Shown here one piece after another: positions 43,365-53,034 of a stretch of 64,000 nucleotides of DNA. The DNA is from Pseudomonadota bacterium. GTDB lineage: Bacteria > Bdellovibrionota > Bdellovibrionia > Bdellovibrionales > Bdellovibrionaceae. The notes below the pieces were generated by a model, which did not search any database, was not told the origin of the DNA, and worked only from the letters and a program-made list of their open reading frames with translations. The stretch's first letter is position 1, and every line of letters begins with the position of its first letter. The translations under genes were made by a program, and so were the position numbers. The stretch is taken from positions 1 through 64,000 of the forward strand of contig JAJTIC010000023.1 in the NCBI GenBank assembly GCA_021300175.1. Reading direction: 5' to 3'.

Positions 43365-45789
43365 TGGTTTCTTCTCATTTCACAACTTAACAGCTGGTGA
43401 ACTGACTCGCCTTGAGAGCCTTTCGCCAGCGATCCAGCGCTATCGAAAGCTCACAGAGAACTCAGTTTGGGATATAAAAACACAGAGACATTTCTTCTGG
43501 AATCAAGCGGCTGCTTCTTCCATCTTGAGTACCCATTCAGCGAAGGAAATCTGTCAATTCTGGTCACAAAAAACCGACGAGCTTCTGACCCTAGCTCTCA
43601 ATGAAATAAGCCAAGAGCTTGATTTTCACGAGTTTGCTATTTTTGCCGTCGGCAAACTGGGCTCCATTGAGCTCAATCTTTCAAGCGATATTGATTTGAT
43701 TGTCCTGTGTGCTGAGAATCAGTTGCCGCAGGGAAAACACCTCCTGAAACTTTTGAATCAGAAGCTTGCTCTGGCGGATGATCGTGGTTTCTGTTATCGC
43801 ATCGACTATGATCTGAGGCCCGGTGGAAAGCTAGGACCTCTTCTAGCAACACCTGATCAGTTGATTGATTGGTACGGAAACTACGGAGAAGCATGGGAGC
43901 GATTGGCGCTCGTGAGACTTCGTCCCATCTTTGGGTCCTCGAGTATTATTAGTCCAGTCTTACAGTTCCGAGACAAGTTCTGCTTCAGAAAACATCTTGA
44001 TTACCAAATTCTCAGTGACCTCAAGCTCATGAGGGAAAAAGTTCTGACGGGGTATGCCCATCGAACTAAGGATGATCAAATTGATCTAAAGCTGGGCGCG
44101 GGTGGAATTCGGGACTTAGAGCTTTTTGTTCATACACTCCAAATTATTCATGGCGGTAAAGTTCCTTCAGTGAGATCTAGTACGACCGATGGTGCCCTAG
44201 CAGAACTTGAAAAGCTCAATTTCTTATCCACTGAAGAAGCTTTATTCCTTACTTGTCATTACTGGGAGCTCAGAGATTGGGAAAACAAGGTTCAAGCCTT
44301 AAATGATCAGCAGACCCACCTTCTCTCTTCGAGCTTTCCTTTGGTCAACAACCATCAGTTTCAATCTCTTAGAGATGGTATGGAAAAGTGCTCTCAGTTA
44401 GTTGCAAGTTTGCTCGGTAAAGTGACTTTCGAAAAATCAGCATGGCCAGAAGATGAAGAACTACAAATGAAAATCATTGGAAGCTGGGGATTTCAGGAGA
44501 AAGAAGCTCAAGAGACTTGGACAAATATTCAAAGAACCCCGATTTTGAGCCGTCAGAAAGAAAGAGATGAAGCTGCTCGTCGGCAATTCTTGCATGAAAT
44601 CCTGAAAAGAATGGGGCCCATCTGTACGGATCATACCGTCAGCATGAAGCTTTTATCGCAATTTATTGAAGCGACAAAGGCAAAGACTTCTTTCTTCACC
44701 ATGTGCCTGACGTCAGAGAAGCTCCTCGATGAAATTTCAAGCTGGTTTGCGACTTCGACTTATCTGAGCCAAAGACTGATTCAAAGACCCGAACTTCTGG
44801 ATGCCCTTGTTATCAACCAAGCAGAGATTTCTCATCTCGAAGCAGATGAAGAACTTACCCCACTGACGGACTACAAGTTTCTGCGCGAAACTCGCATTGT
44901 CACACGATTTCTTGAGGACCTTGATCTCAGAGCATTCTGTCAATCACTCACGCAGACAGCGGATGAAATTGCCCTCACATTACTCAACTATTTAAAGAGA
45001 GAGTTTCCGGCCTCTCAACTGAAGATCATCGCTGCAGGTAAGTGGGGTGGGCAAGAATTTGGAATTCAGTCAGATCTTGACCTTCTGCTCTTCACCGATG
45101 GAGATCAAAGCTCAGAAATCAAAATTGCTCGACGATGGATCAATCGAATCACCGAGCTGAGAAAAGGCGGGGCTCTTTATAAAATAGATTTGCGCCTGAC
45201 GCCCCAGTTTTCATCTGGTTTCTTACTGCAAACCGAAGAAAACTTTCGACAATATCTTTTCATCAGAGCGACAGCTTGGGAAAGACAAGCTTTTCTTCGG
45301 TTGCGATCTCTGAATCAACCGGTGGACTTTCAGTCTGCTCTCAAATCAAGAAACCTCAGTCGCGAAGAGCTCAAAGAACTCCATCGAATTCAATTGCAAC
45401 TGTTTCAAACAGCCAAAGGGCCTCTCGATGTGAAGCTGAGCCCCGGAGGACTTCTTCACACTGAGCTCGTCGCCCAAACCATAGCGCTTCTGCATCCTGA
45501 GGAAATGGAGCCAAGTTCGAGCACTCTGGATCTCATTCATAAGTACTTGCCATTGAAAATTGCTCAAAGCTATGTCAAATTAAAAACCATCGAACAGCTT
45601 CATCGCATTTTTTCCGAGTCTTCTGCTCCTCTCACAGAGCAAAACCTGAGTTTGAAATCTATTTTGAGCAACATGAGGGACTCTGCTTTGGGATCTAGCA
45701 CCTTAGACTTCAGCTCGAATATAAGAGCGACCCTCACTGATAACGCAGCACAGTTGCAGCGTCTTGACCCTCGGGTTACAGCAGAATAA
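43357..45789 (+). CDS. glnE: GlnE-like glutamine synthetase adenylyltransferase/removase
   Basis: This roughly 810-residue protein has two nucleotidyltransferase domains: the N-terminal one contains [16 protein letters not shown] and the C-terminal one [19 protein letters not shown]. Both show the catalytic D-x-D and are followed by PII-uridylyl/GlnE-type helical blocks. GlnE adenylylates and de-adenylylates glutamine synthetase in response to PII. E. coli GlnE is 946 residues; this one is shorter, chiefly at the N-terminus. The start is uncertain: TTG at 43357, inside the tolB end, is used; ATG at 43288 is in frame but overlaps tolB by 77 bp. It is an unusual member of the tol operon. No glnA or glnB gene is in the window. 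Confidence 0.88.
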   Translation: MIDGFFSFHNLTAGELTRLESLSPAIQRYRKLTENSVWDIKTQRHFFWNQAAASSILSTHSAKEICQFWSQKTDELLTLALNEISQELDFHEFAIFAVGKLGSIELNLSSDIDLIVLCAENQLPQGKHLLKLLNQKLALADDRGFCYRIDYDLRPGGKLGPLLATPDQLIDWYGNYGEAWERLALVRLRPIFGSSSIISPVLQFRDKFCFRKHLDYQILSDLKLMREKVLTGYAHRTKDDQIDLKLGAGGIRDLELFVHTLQIIHGGKVPSVRSSTTDGALAELEKLNFLSTEEALFLTCHYWELRDWENKVQALNDQQTHLLSSSFPLVNNHQFQSLRDGMEKCSQLVASLLGKVTFEKSAWPEDEELQMKIIGSWGFQEKEAQETWTNIQRTPILSRQKERDEAARRQFLHEILKRMGPICTDHTVSMKLLSQFIEATKAKTSFFTMCLTSEKLLDEISSWFATSTYLSQRLIQRPELLDALVINQAEISHLEADEELTPLTDYKFLRETRIVTRFLEDLDLRAFCQSLTQTADEIALTLLNYLKREFPASQLKIIAAGKWGGQEFGIQSDLDLLLFTDGDQSSEIKIARRWINRITELRKGGALYKIDLRLTPQFSSGFLLQTEENFRQYLFIRATAWERQAFLRLRSLNQPVDFQSALKSRNLSREELKELHRIQLQLFQTAKGPLDVKLSPGGLLHTELVAQTIALLHPEEMEPSSSTLDLIHKYLPLKIAQSYVKLKTIEQLHRIFSESSAPLTEQNLSLKSILSNMRDSALGSSTLDFSSNIRATLTDNAAQLQRLDPRVTAE

Positions 45790-45798
45790 ACCTGTGGC

Positions 45799-46416
45799 AT
45801 GAAAAATTCTTACTTAAAAGCTTTTTGGATTTATTTTGTTGCTGCTCTTTTACTAACCCTGAGTTTCCACGCGGAAGCAAAAACGAAGGGTGATTCAAAA
45901 AAAGGAAAAAACATGATCGCTGTTTTCGAGACCTCATTAGGTCAATTCAAAGTTGAACTTTTCAACGATAAGGCACCAAAAACTGTTGAAAATTTTGTAG
46001 GTCTCGCTGAGGGGACCAAAGAATGGACCGATCCTAAGACTGGTCAAAAAGTGAAGAAGCCTTTTTATGATGGCTTGAAGTTTCATCGCGTGATTTCGAA
46101 CTTTATGATTCAAGGTGGATGCCCGCTTGGAAACGGAACTGGCGGACCAGGTTACCGATTTGAAGATGAATTCCACAAAGAGGCTCGCCATTCCAAACCA
46201 GGAATGCTTTCCATGGCAAATGCAGGACCCAACACAAATGGATCCCAGTTTTTCATCACTGTTGCTGCCACTCCTTACCTGGACAATCGACATGCCGTTT
46301 TTGGAGAGGTTATCGAGGGAATGGATCTCGTGATGAATATCTCCAAAGTGAAGACAGGTCCCATGGATCGCCCTGTTGAAGATATTGTGATCAAATCGAT
46401 TAAGATTCAAAAGTAG
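45799..46416 (+). CDS. ppiA: Periplasmic cyclophilin-type peptidyl-prolyl isomerase
   Basis: This 205-residue protein has a signal peptide (about 1-28, ending HAEA) and a cyclophilin domain. It contains FHRVISNFMIQGG, GPGYRFEDEF, MLSMANAGPNTNGSQFFIT and HAVFGEV, so the active-site Arg, Phe and Gln residues are present. It catalyses cis-trans isomerisation of X-Pro bonds during periplasmic folding. It starts 9 bp after glnE and ends the tol operon before a strong terminator. Confidence 0.94.
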   Translation: MKNSYLKAFWIYFVAALLLTLSFHAEAKTKGDSKKGKNMIAVFETSLGQFKVELFNDKAPKTVENFVGLAEGTKEWTDPKTGQKVKKPFYDGLKFHRVISNFMIQGGCPLGNGTGGPGYRFEDEFHKEARHSKPGMLSMANAGPNTNGSQFFITVAATPYLDNRHAVFGEVIEGMDLVMNISKVKTGPMDRPVEDIVIKSIKIQK

Positions 46417-46424
46417 ATATCTTC

Positions 46425-46454
46425 GTCTCATTTTGAGACACACTTTCGTGTGTC
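46425..46454 (+). other. Two overlapping hairpins after the cyclophilin gene
   Basis: GTCTCA-TTT-TGAGAC (46425-46439) and GACACAC-TTTC-GTGTGTC (46437-46454) are both perfect and share GAC, so they cannot form together. They lie between the cyclophilin stop and the terminator at 46480. They may be a 3'-end stability or switching element; no T-run follows either hairpin. Confidence 0.5.
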
Positions 46455-46479
46455 CACAGGTTAAACAAGTGAGTGACAG

Positions 46480-46509
46480 AAAAGGGCCAAGTTGAACTTG
46501 GCCCTTTTT
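46480..46509 (+). terminator. Strong intrinsic terminator of the tol-glnE-ppi unit
   Basis: A nearly perfect stem of about 12 bp (AAAAGGGCCAAG with CTTGGCCCTTTT, loop of 4) is followed by T residues. It is largely symmetric but is best oriented for plus-strand transcription, and separates the tol unit from the next gene. Confidence 0.85.
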
Positions 46510-46574
46510 AATTCACTTTCCTAAAGATGATAGCCTGGCATTCGCATTGCTTTTAGAGGGTGTAAGGGAGGCCT

Positions 46575-49500
46575 ATGGCTTACTTTAGAATTCTTCTTGC
46601 AGCTGTTATGTTGTCCACGACGCTCACGCTGAGTTTTCAGCAACCAGCGTATGCAATTTCTCTTTCGGGAGTTCGCCAAGGCGCCACCGTTATCGCTAAG
46701 GGCGTGACCTCGAAGATTTCAAAATCAGCAGCTGGTGGACACCTCGTCACTCTTACTGCTGAATCTGGCGAGACTTTAGGAAGGTATGCTCTGGCTCCTG
46801 CTTCTAAACAAGCTTTGAAGAACTTTAGCCCTCGAGCCATTGCCCAATCCATGCGGGCAGGCATGCAGAAAGCGGGCGGTGTCGCTGGCGCTGCTGGAAG
46901 AATTGCAGCAACCCAAATAAAAAGATTCCCCAACGAAGCCTTTGCATTTTTCCTAGCGATAGGTGCAATTACGGCAGGGCAAGTGATCTTTGATTACGCA
47001 AACAACCCTGTTGCTTTAGAGCAGCACCTAAACGCCCAGAAAGATCCTGTGGGTCACTTAGGATTCTTGGCTTTTATGGTTGCCAATGGACTTGTTTCTG
47101 AACCCTTGATGGCTGCTATCGAGTCCAAGCGTATTCGTCCATTTATTCCCTACATGGGAATGGCAGTAGGAATGATCGCATCTAACATAGTTCACGAAGT
47201 GGGGCATTTTCCTTATCTTCAGCAATGTATCAAGGAACGTGTTTCAATTGGAAACTTCGAAGGAGAGAACTGTCAGAAAGCCTATACAGCTTGGACAGAA
47301 TTCTCATTTGGCGAGAAAGCTCATGAGTGGGCACCCATGCTAATGTCTCTCTTCGCATCAACTTTCCTTTCAGGCTTTATCCATATGGCACTTGTAAAAG
47401 CAGCTCAGTGGACGACAGCCCGAATTGTAACAGTCGTTGGTATCGAAGTTTTAACGAGCTTTATTCCTGGTGGAATTTTTGTCAAAGGGATACGTTTTGT
47501 AGGTAAAGTTGCTCAGCTGGGCATGTTCGTGGGCCTTGATATGGTCATTCTCCCTTTATTCACAACTCCTTACAAAAACATGAAAGAGGGTTGGGACATT
47601 GATGATCTTGATCGGCAACTGCTTCAAGGAATCACCCGCAAGAAAGATAACTTCTGGCAACCAGAAACTCATGAGTCTTGCTGGAAAACTGAAAAGCCAG
47701 ATAAAGAAAAGTGTGCGAAAGAGTTTGTCGAAGTTCTTAAAAATATGCAGGGCGAGCTTGCCTCTTGGCGAGAAATGAATCTTATGAGTGTGCTGATGTC
47801 GCAGTCAAATTGGGCGACTTACCTGTCACAAATGTCTGCACAGTATAGAGCTTCCAAATCTTTCTACCGACATTTTCTCAATGAATTATGGCAAAAACAG
47901 TTCGGTCCTTACAAAAACTATATCAGAATTATTGACAGAATCTTTCCTTTGAATGGCGTCACTCCTGCTAATTTTAATGAGCAAAGACAAGAGGCTTTCT
48001 TAGATGATCCTGAAAGTATTGAAAAACTCCAACTGGACACTGTGATTGCAGCTGTGAATGGATTTGCCCGCAAATTCAATGCAAAAGAAGGCTTGATTGC
48101 TCAACTCAATCAAGAGGAGAGAGCAAAGATTTTAGAAATTCATAAACTCTTAAGGACAATCGAACCCAACAAAGTGGGCGAAGGACTCCAGTTGATGAAT
48201 CAGTATATTGGAAAAGCATTCCCGCGAAAGTCCTCAACAGCAAATGTCGAGCGCGTACTTACAGAATATCGGGCTCTGTTCGGTGATCCTCAACCTTTCC
48301 TGAAGCCTGGACTCGGGTACTTTAGGTACTACGAAATGCACCCGAATAATTCAGAAAGTCTTAAAAGTGTGCCCCAACAGAGATGGTACAGCACAATCTC
48401 CACGCCAACCCTGCCAGAAAGCATGCTCGCTTCGATGCTGTTCGGACCCGAGGTGGGCCGCCAGAGTTCTAAAGATTTCAATTTGATTCGGAGTACTTCG
48501 GGCTTCAAGGCCATTTTCAGTGCCCCCCGTTTGGCAAAAGATACTTTAATGCCGATCAACTACAGTCAAGTGGCCTATGACCCAAAGAAATTCAGTCGGG
48601 TAACAGAGGTACGGTACCGCCAGTACTCACCGCAAAGGCGCTTGGGCGAAACTCCTCGACCTCTGAGTTCAGACGCTCTTTACGATTACCTTCGGAAGGG
48701 AAATATCAGATCTGATGTTCTTAACTCCGATCAGAGATCCATCAGTCGTTGGTGGGATGCTCATGCAGAGACAGAGTACATCCGAGCCTGGGTTGACTAT
48801 GAAGATAAGTATCAAGAAGTTATCCGAGATCTCGTCAAGAAAATGTGGAGAACTGAGAGCAATTTTTGGGAAAATGGTCCTACAAAATCTAACAATGACA
48901 GTCTTTTCAATAATTCGACTGTGGCCAACTCGGTGGTAGACGCCCTCAGACAGGAGCGTAAACTTTATCTCCTTATCTTGGGTGAACTTTTCAAAGATGT
49001 GGGCGCCCGAGCTGGAGTGCTGAATAAAATGATGAGCAGGGCTCCAAATGCCCCCGTGAGATCCCAAGGAGTTCGCAGTGACTCACTGATGAGTGCCCTC
49101 CGCTTCAACAATTCATTGGACTTCTCGGCTCTTGTGACTCGTACAACTTTGAAAACTCAAGCGAGAGCTGTCAATCGCACGACCCTCCGGACTCCTGTGA
49201 CTTTTGCCTGGAAGTCCATGGACCACAACCTTGTTTGGCAAAATCAGATTTTGAACGAGTTTCGAAAGCTTGAAATTGAACTCGCTAAAATCAAGCCTCA
49301 AACGATTAACAAAAATGGAGAGCAAATAGAGGTTCCTGTTAGCACTGCGGAAAATGCTCAGCTGAAGTCGATCAAAGAAAGTATTGATCAAAACCTGAAT
49401 GTTCTTAAAGTCATGCTGAACGGAACAATCGACCCTCAAGAGATGGCGATGCTCTCTTCTGGGGGGATCACTCCCCTGGTCAACACGACAGAGTATCAAA

Positions 49501-49703
49501 AGAAAATCATCGACCTCTGCCTCAAAGGTCTTTCAAGTATTGCCAACGAAATGATGACATTGGGACTCATTGCAAACTCAGTTAGTTATCGCGAACAACA
49601 TAATACAGAAGATGGATATGCGAAGCCTCGCTGTATCAATGCGGGAGCTACCCAAACACAGACCGTGGGTGGCGTGAGACGGGTACTTGAGGGATGCCAG
49701 TAG
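46575..49703 (+). CDS. Large multi-pass membrane protein with HEVGH motif, unknown
   Basis: This 1042-residue protein has an N-terminal signal-like segment (about 1-27), a polytopic region (about 115-330, some six hydrophobic helices) and a long hydrophilic, mostly helical C-terminal part (about 340-1042). The third hydrophobic helix ends in HEVGH (residues 207-211), the HExxH form of zinc peptidases; a second HE occurs at 250-251. It is not a clear site-2 protease, since the usual NxxPxxxLDG partner was not found, so the motif may be coincidental. AAGGGAGG lies 3 bases before the ATG. It follows a strong terminator and is close to a small secreted-protein gene downstream. I do not recognise the family. 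Confidence 0.85.
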   Translation: MAYFRILLAAVMLSTTLTLSFQQPAYAISLSGVRQGATVIAKGVTSKISKSAAGGHLVTLTAESGETLGRYALAPASKQALKNFSPRAIAQSMRAGMQKAGGVAGAAGRIAATQIKRFPNEAFAFFLAIGAITAGQVIFDYANNPVALEQHLNAQKDPVGHLGFLAFMVANGLVSEPLMAAIESKRIRPFIPYMGMAVGMIASNIVHEVGHFPYLQQCIKERVSIGNFEGENCQKAYTAWTEFSFGEKAHEWAPMLMSLFASTFLSGFIHMALVKAAQWTTARIVTVVGIEVLTSFIPGGIFVKGIRFVGKVAQLGMFVGLDMVILPLFTTPYKNMKEGWDIDDLDRQLLQGITRKKDNFWQPETHESCWKTEKPDKEKCAKEFVEVLKNMQGELASWREMNLMSVLMSQSNWATYLSQMSAQYRASKSFYRHFLNELWQKQFGPYKNYIRIIDRIFPLNGVTPANFNEQRQEAFLDDPESIEKLQLDTVIAAVNGFARKFNAKEGLIAQLNQEERAKILEIHKLLRTIEPNKVGEGLQLMNQYIGKAFPRKSSTANVERVLTEYRALFGDPQPFLKPGLGYFRYYEMHPNNSESLKSVPQQRWYSTISTPTLPESMLASMLFGPEVGRQSSKDFNLIRSTSGFKAIFSAPRLAKDTLMPINYSQVAYDPKKFSRVTEVRYRQYSPQRRLGETPRPLSSDALYDYLRKGNIRSDVLNSDQRSISRWWDAHAETEYIRAWVDYEDKYQEVIRDLVKKMWRTESNFWENGPTKSNNDSLFNNSTVANSVVDALRQERKLYLLILGELFKDVGARAGVLNKMMSRAPNAPVRSQGVRSDSLMSALRFNNSLDFSALVTRTTLKTQARAVNRTTLRTPVTFAWKSMDHNLVWQNQILNEFRKLEIELAKIKPQTINKNGEQIEVPVSTAENAQLKSIKESIDQNLNVLKVMLNGTIDPQEMAMLSSGGITPLVNTTEYQKKIIDLCLKGLSSIANEMMTLGLIANSVSYREQHNTEDGYAKPRCINAGATQTQTVGGVRRVLEGCQ

Positions 49704-49838
49704 GCATGCTCCTTGTAACTAAAGGAATTGAAGGTTTTAAAGTACGCTTAAATGCAGCTGACCAATCGAGAAGGAGCAGTTTGTGTTGAGTGTACAAAAG
49801 TTAAACACAAGTTTGGAACAAAAAAAAGGAGTTCTGAT

Positions 49839-50549
49839 ATGAAAAAGCAACTAATCTTAGGAATGGCAACTGTTTTAGCACTGACTTCATTTGAAGTCGC
49901 TTCTGCCGCGACTCGAGCTGCTGAGGTAAGAACAAAATTAGAAAGAGAAATGAGAGACGCTCTGAGCAAAGGAAGCATTACTGGTTTGAATGAAAATTCG
50001 GCTGCCAAGGCACGTGAATCAGCGGCAGATAAACTGGTTGGAGTCGCGAGAATCGCTGATGCGAACGAAATGACCTCTGCGCTTGGGAAAACAATTAAAG
50101 TCAAAGAAGCTGATGGTCGTGAGGTATCAACTTCAGTGATGGATATCGCTCGAAAATTATTGAGAACAGAACAGGCTTTGAACAATTTGAACCAAAACGA
50201 AATGGGCCCTGAGGCTCGCGCTCACGTAAAGCTCGTAGAGACAGCTCTACAACTGGGCGCACAAATGATCGGAAGCTTATCTAAGACCTCTGATGTTGTT
50301 GCAAATCTTGATGCTCAATCAAAACTGCAGGTAGAAGCTTTCTATAAGCAAGTTTCTTTGCTCCCAGAAATGGTCACAAAAATGGACTCTAAAGAATTGA
50401 AGAGCCACATTGAAATCATGGAAGCAACGATGGCGCAAAAAACAGGTCCCAATGTTAAAGGCGATGTTGCTTTTGCTGCAGCCATGAGAGCCAAGTATGG
50501 CGCAAAAGCCAATGATAAGATGAACGAACTTTTGGGTTGTGCTCGCTAA
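49839..50549 (+). CDS. Secreted helical protein of unknown function
   Basis: This 236-residue protein has a Sec signal peptide (about 1-23, ending VASA) and an almost entirely alpha-helical mature part with heptad-like stretches (LEREMRDALSKGS, ALQLGAQMIGSLSK, FYKQVSLLPEMVTKM) and a single C-terminal cysteine (LLGCAR). AAGGAG lies 7 bases before ATG 49839; the longer frame back to 49752 lacks a site. It lies 135 bp after the HEVGH membrane-protein gene and before a terminator. The two may be functionally linked, but the gap leaves room for a separate promoter. No family recognised. Confidence 0.8.
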   Translation: MKKQLILGMATVLALTSFEVASAATRAAEVRTKLEREMRDALSKGSITGLNENSAAKARESAADKLVGVARIADANEMTSALGKTIKVKEADGREVSTSVMDIARKLLRTEQALNNLNQNEMGPEARAHVKLVETALQLGAQMIGSLSKTSDVVANLDAQSKLQVEAFYKQVSLLPEMVTKMDSKELKSHIEIMEATMAQKTGPNVKGDVAFAAAMRAKYGAKANDKMNELLGCAR

Positions 50550-50579
50550 TAACTAAGCACCTTCTGCTGAACTTGTGTG

Positions 50580-50614
50580 AACAGGCTGGCCTTAAAGCTA
50601 GCCTGTTTTGCTTT
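50580..50614 (+). terminator. Intrinsic terminator after the secreted helical protein
   Basis: An 11-bp stem including one G-T pair (AACAGGCTGGC with GCTAGCCTGTT, loop CTTAAA) is followed by TTGCTTTT, about 31 bp after the stop codon. Confidence 0.75.
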
Positions 50615-50681
50615 TGCGGTCTAGTTTGTATTTTTTTGTTTTTCCCCTCTGAAGTGTCTCAACCTAAGATCCGATAATCTA

Positions 50682-51557
50682 ATGCAAACTCAATTGACTG
50701 GGGTATCTATTTCAGAAACGGTCTTTTTTTCTATTTTGAGTTTCTCTTCTGGCTGTCTTTTTACTGCGGCAGTGGCCTACTTTATATTCCAGCAATCCAC
50801 TCGAAAATTAGATCTTAAAATCAATGGCCGTCTAAAGTTTATTCAAGCAGATAAGTTCAAATCAATGGCCGAAATGTTTTCGGGTCTCGCTCATGAAGTC
50901 AATAATCCCTTGGCAATAATTCTCGGCCGCGCTCAAACTATGAGAATGAAAGCAAAGCACTCAAAGCTCACCCCAGAGCAAATGGAAGAGGGACTTCTCA
51001 AAATCGAAGGGGTCACTCAGCGAATAGCAAAAGTTGTTTCTGATCTTCGCCATGTGGCTCAAGATGGGGAAAAAACCTTTCCTGAAACCACTGGTGTCAA
51101 AAAAATTATTGACGATGCATTAACATTTTGGCGCCAAAAACTTATAAACCACGAGGTGGAGCTGAGATTGCCTACTCATTTAGCTCATCAAACAGTCTAT
51201 TGTAAGCACACACTTGTTGTTCAGTCCTTGATGAACTTGATTTCTAATTCTTTTTTGGCTGTTAAAGATGAGCCCGAAAAGTGGATCGAGGTACAAACAC
51301 ACAGAAATGGAGAGCATCTCGAAATCTGGATTTTAGATTCCGGAAAAGGTGTTTCACCTGACAATCAAAGTAAAATCTTCGAGCCTTTCTTTACAACTCG
51401 TGAGGTTGGGCAAGGCAGCGGACTAGGGCTCTCGATTTCTTCAGGAATTATCCAAGAGCAAAACGGATACTTGAAGCTCAATACAAAGTTAGATCGGACT
51501 TGCTTTGTTGTGGGTTTACCAATGGCTAAAGAAAAATTGGTTCAAACAGCTGCTTAG
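50682..51557 (+). CDS. Small membrane histidine kinase, orphan
   Basis: This 291-residue kinase has one N-terminal membrane helix (about 14-37) and no recognisable sensor domain. The phospho-acceptor is His71 in LAHEVNNPLAIILGRA. The ATPase domain has an N box (SLMNLISNSFLAV), DSGKGV and GQGSGLGLSISSG. There is no response-regulator gene adjacent. The gene converges with motB, overlapping by 4 bp. Signals could enter through the membrane segment or through a partner. Confidence 0.9.
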   Translation: MQTQLTGVSISETVFFSILSFSSGCLFTAAVAYFIFQQSTRKLDLKINGRLKFIQADKFKSMAEMFSGLAHEVNNPLAIILGRAQTMRMKAKHSKLTPEQMEEGLLKIEGVTQRIAKVVSDLRHVAQDGEKTFPETTGVKKIIDDALTFWRQKLINHEVELRLPTHLAHQTVYCKHTLVVQSLMNLISNSFLAVKDEPEKWIEVQTHRNGEHLEIWILDSGKGVSPDNQSKIFEPFFTTREVGQGSGLGLSISSGIIQEQNGYLKLNTKLDRTCFVVGLPMAKEKLVQTAA

Positions 51558-52285
51558 TCTTCTTCATTGACAATAAGAATTTCAATCCTGCGATTTTTTG
51601 CGCGATTTGTCTCATTGATGTTTGGAACGAGAGGCCTTGTGTCGGCATACGAAATTGCCGCCAATCGAATTGGGTCGATGTTGTGGTATTTCACGAGATA
51701 ACGAACCACGCTCGTAGCTCGCAAACTCGCAAGCTCCCAGTTACTTTCGAACTGCCCACCGATGACCGGCTGATCATCGGTGTGACCTTCAATGATAATC
51801 CGTCGATTGGAAGCTTTCAGAACTTCTGCAATTTTATCTAGGGACTTCAAAGCCGGAAGTCGAATCTTGGCCGAGCCCGTAGGAAAGAATGTGGACGCCG
51901 CAAGGCTGATCCTGACACCCATGGTGTCATGTCTCATTCCTCCGATCGCAAGCTTTCGCTCTTCATCAGACATTTTCTTTTGAAGGAGTCGATCCACATA
52001 ATCTTCCAGTTCCCCATTACCAACACCCCGCTGTTGAAACAAATCAATAGGGTCAATCAGTTGCCCGAGAAGTCCCCCCGATTGATTTTGGCTCGTACCA
52101 AGCCCTCCGACCATCTTGAATTGAGCCCGCACCGAGTCCTCGAATTTCTTTTCTTTTTCATAGTTTTGCGATGAGGTGGCGTACAACACGGCAAAGAGCG
52201 CGAATAGGAGGGTGATGAAATCCGCATAAGAAACGAGCCATCTCTCGTGATTTTCATGATCTTCTTTTTTCTTTCTTTTTATCAC
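51554..52285 (-). CDS. motB: Flagellar stator protein MotB
   Basis: This 243-residue stator subunit has a cytoplasmic N-tail, one membrane helix carrying the proton-accepting Asp22 in WLVSYADFITLLFALFAVLY, and a C-terminal OmpA-like peptidoglycan-binding domain (IIIEGHTDDQP, NRRIEILI). It anchors the stator to the cell wall beside the rotor. It overlaps motA by 4 bp. Motility therefore depends on a proton or sodium gradient; the ion cannot be decided from sequence. Confidence 0.95.
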   Translation of the reverse strand: MIKRKKKEDHENHERWLVSYADFITLLFALFAVLYATSSQNYEKEKKFEDSVRAQFKMVGGLGTSQNQSGGLLGQLIDPIDLFQQRGVGNGELEDYVDRLLQKKMSDEERKLAIGGMRHDTMGVRISLAASTFFPTGSAKIRLPALKSLDKIAEVLKASNRRIIIEGHTDDQPVIGGQFESNWELASLRATSVVRYLVKYHNIDPIRLAAISYADTRPLVPNINETNRAKNRRIEILIVNEED

Positions 52286-53034
52286 TGGGGATCCTCAAGA
52301 AAGCTTCTCAATTTAATGTCAATCAGGGCCGGGCTGAGTCCCGCTTGAATCGACAAAGCACCTTCGAGTACCATTTCACGCACTCTAATTTCATCAGCAA
52401 TTCTTCTTTTCAGCTTATTTCCCATCGGAAGGAAAATCAGGTTAGAAAAAGCCACACCATAAATTGTGGCCACAAAGGCCACGGCAATCCCGGCTCCAAG
52501 TTTTGAAGTGTCCGTAAGATTGCCCATCACATGAATCAAACCAAGAACTGCACCGATAATCCCAATGGTGGGTGCATAACCTCCAGCATCGGTCCAGACC
52601 TTGGCCGCCGATAGAAGCTTATCTTCTTGGACTTCGATATGCTTTTCAAAAAGCTGTCTCGCAACTTGAGGATCTACACCGTCAACGATGGTTCTCATCG
52701 CTGACTGAAGAAACTCGTCTTTCATAGAAGGGATGCGGCCTTCGATAGCCAGAATGGATTCTTTTCTTGCAATCTTTGCACACTCCAAAATTTCAGCCAT
52801 AAGAGCTTTTGCCTGTCGTTCATCATTCTTTTTGAAAGCAGTCTTAGCCATTCTCAGGCCCAGTAAAAAATCTTTCTTCTTTGAGCTAACAAGGACCGCC
52901 CCAAAAGTCCCCGAGAGAACAATCACAAGGGCGGCAAATTGAAAGAGCGAGCCGAGGTGTCCTCCTTCAAGAATATTTCCTAGAAGAATTCCTCCGATAC
53001 CAATGATTAAACCGATGATTGTTGTAACGTCCAT
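52282..53034 (-). CDS. motA: Flagellar stator protein MotA
   Basis: This 250-residue four-helix membrane protein forms the ion channel of the flagellar stator with MotB. Typical blocks are the first helix IIGLIIGIGGILLGNILEGG, RTIVDGVDPQVARQLFEKH (the cytoplasmic loop) and the fourth helix GIAVAFVATIYGVAFSNLI. The loop contacts FliG in the rotor. It overlaps flbD by 28 bp and motB by 4 bp, so the three are co-transcribed in the order flbD-motA-motB. Confidence 0.95.
   Translation of the reverse strand: MDVTTIIGLIIGIGGILLGNILEGGHLGSLFQFAALVIVLSGTFGAVLVSSKKKDFLLGLRMAKTAFKKNDERQAKALMAEILECAKIARKESILAIEGRIPSMKDEFLQSAMRTIVDGVDPQVARQLFEKHIEVQEDKLLSAAKVWTDAGGYAPTIGIIGAVLGLIHVMGNLTDTSKLGAGIAVAFVATIYGVAFSNLIFLPMGNKLKRRIADEIRVREMVLEGALSIQAGLSPALIDIKLRSFLEDPQ

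Noticed and set aside
45937-46443. 168-residue open frame opposite the cyclophilin gene
   Set aside because: The plus-strand cyclophilin has complete active-site motifs, so this is a shadow.
46575-49703. Site-2 protease (M50) identity of the HEVGH protein
   Set aside because: The second ligand motif NxxPxxxLDG is not found, so I do not name a protease family.
49748-50185. 145-residue open frame opposite the secreted helical protein
   Set aside because: Shadow of an alanine/serine-rich coding strand; no ribosome binding site.
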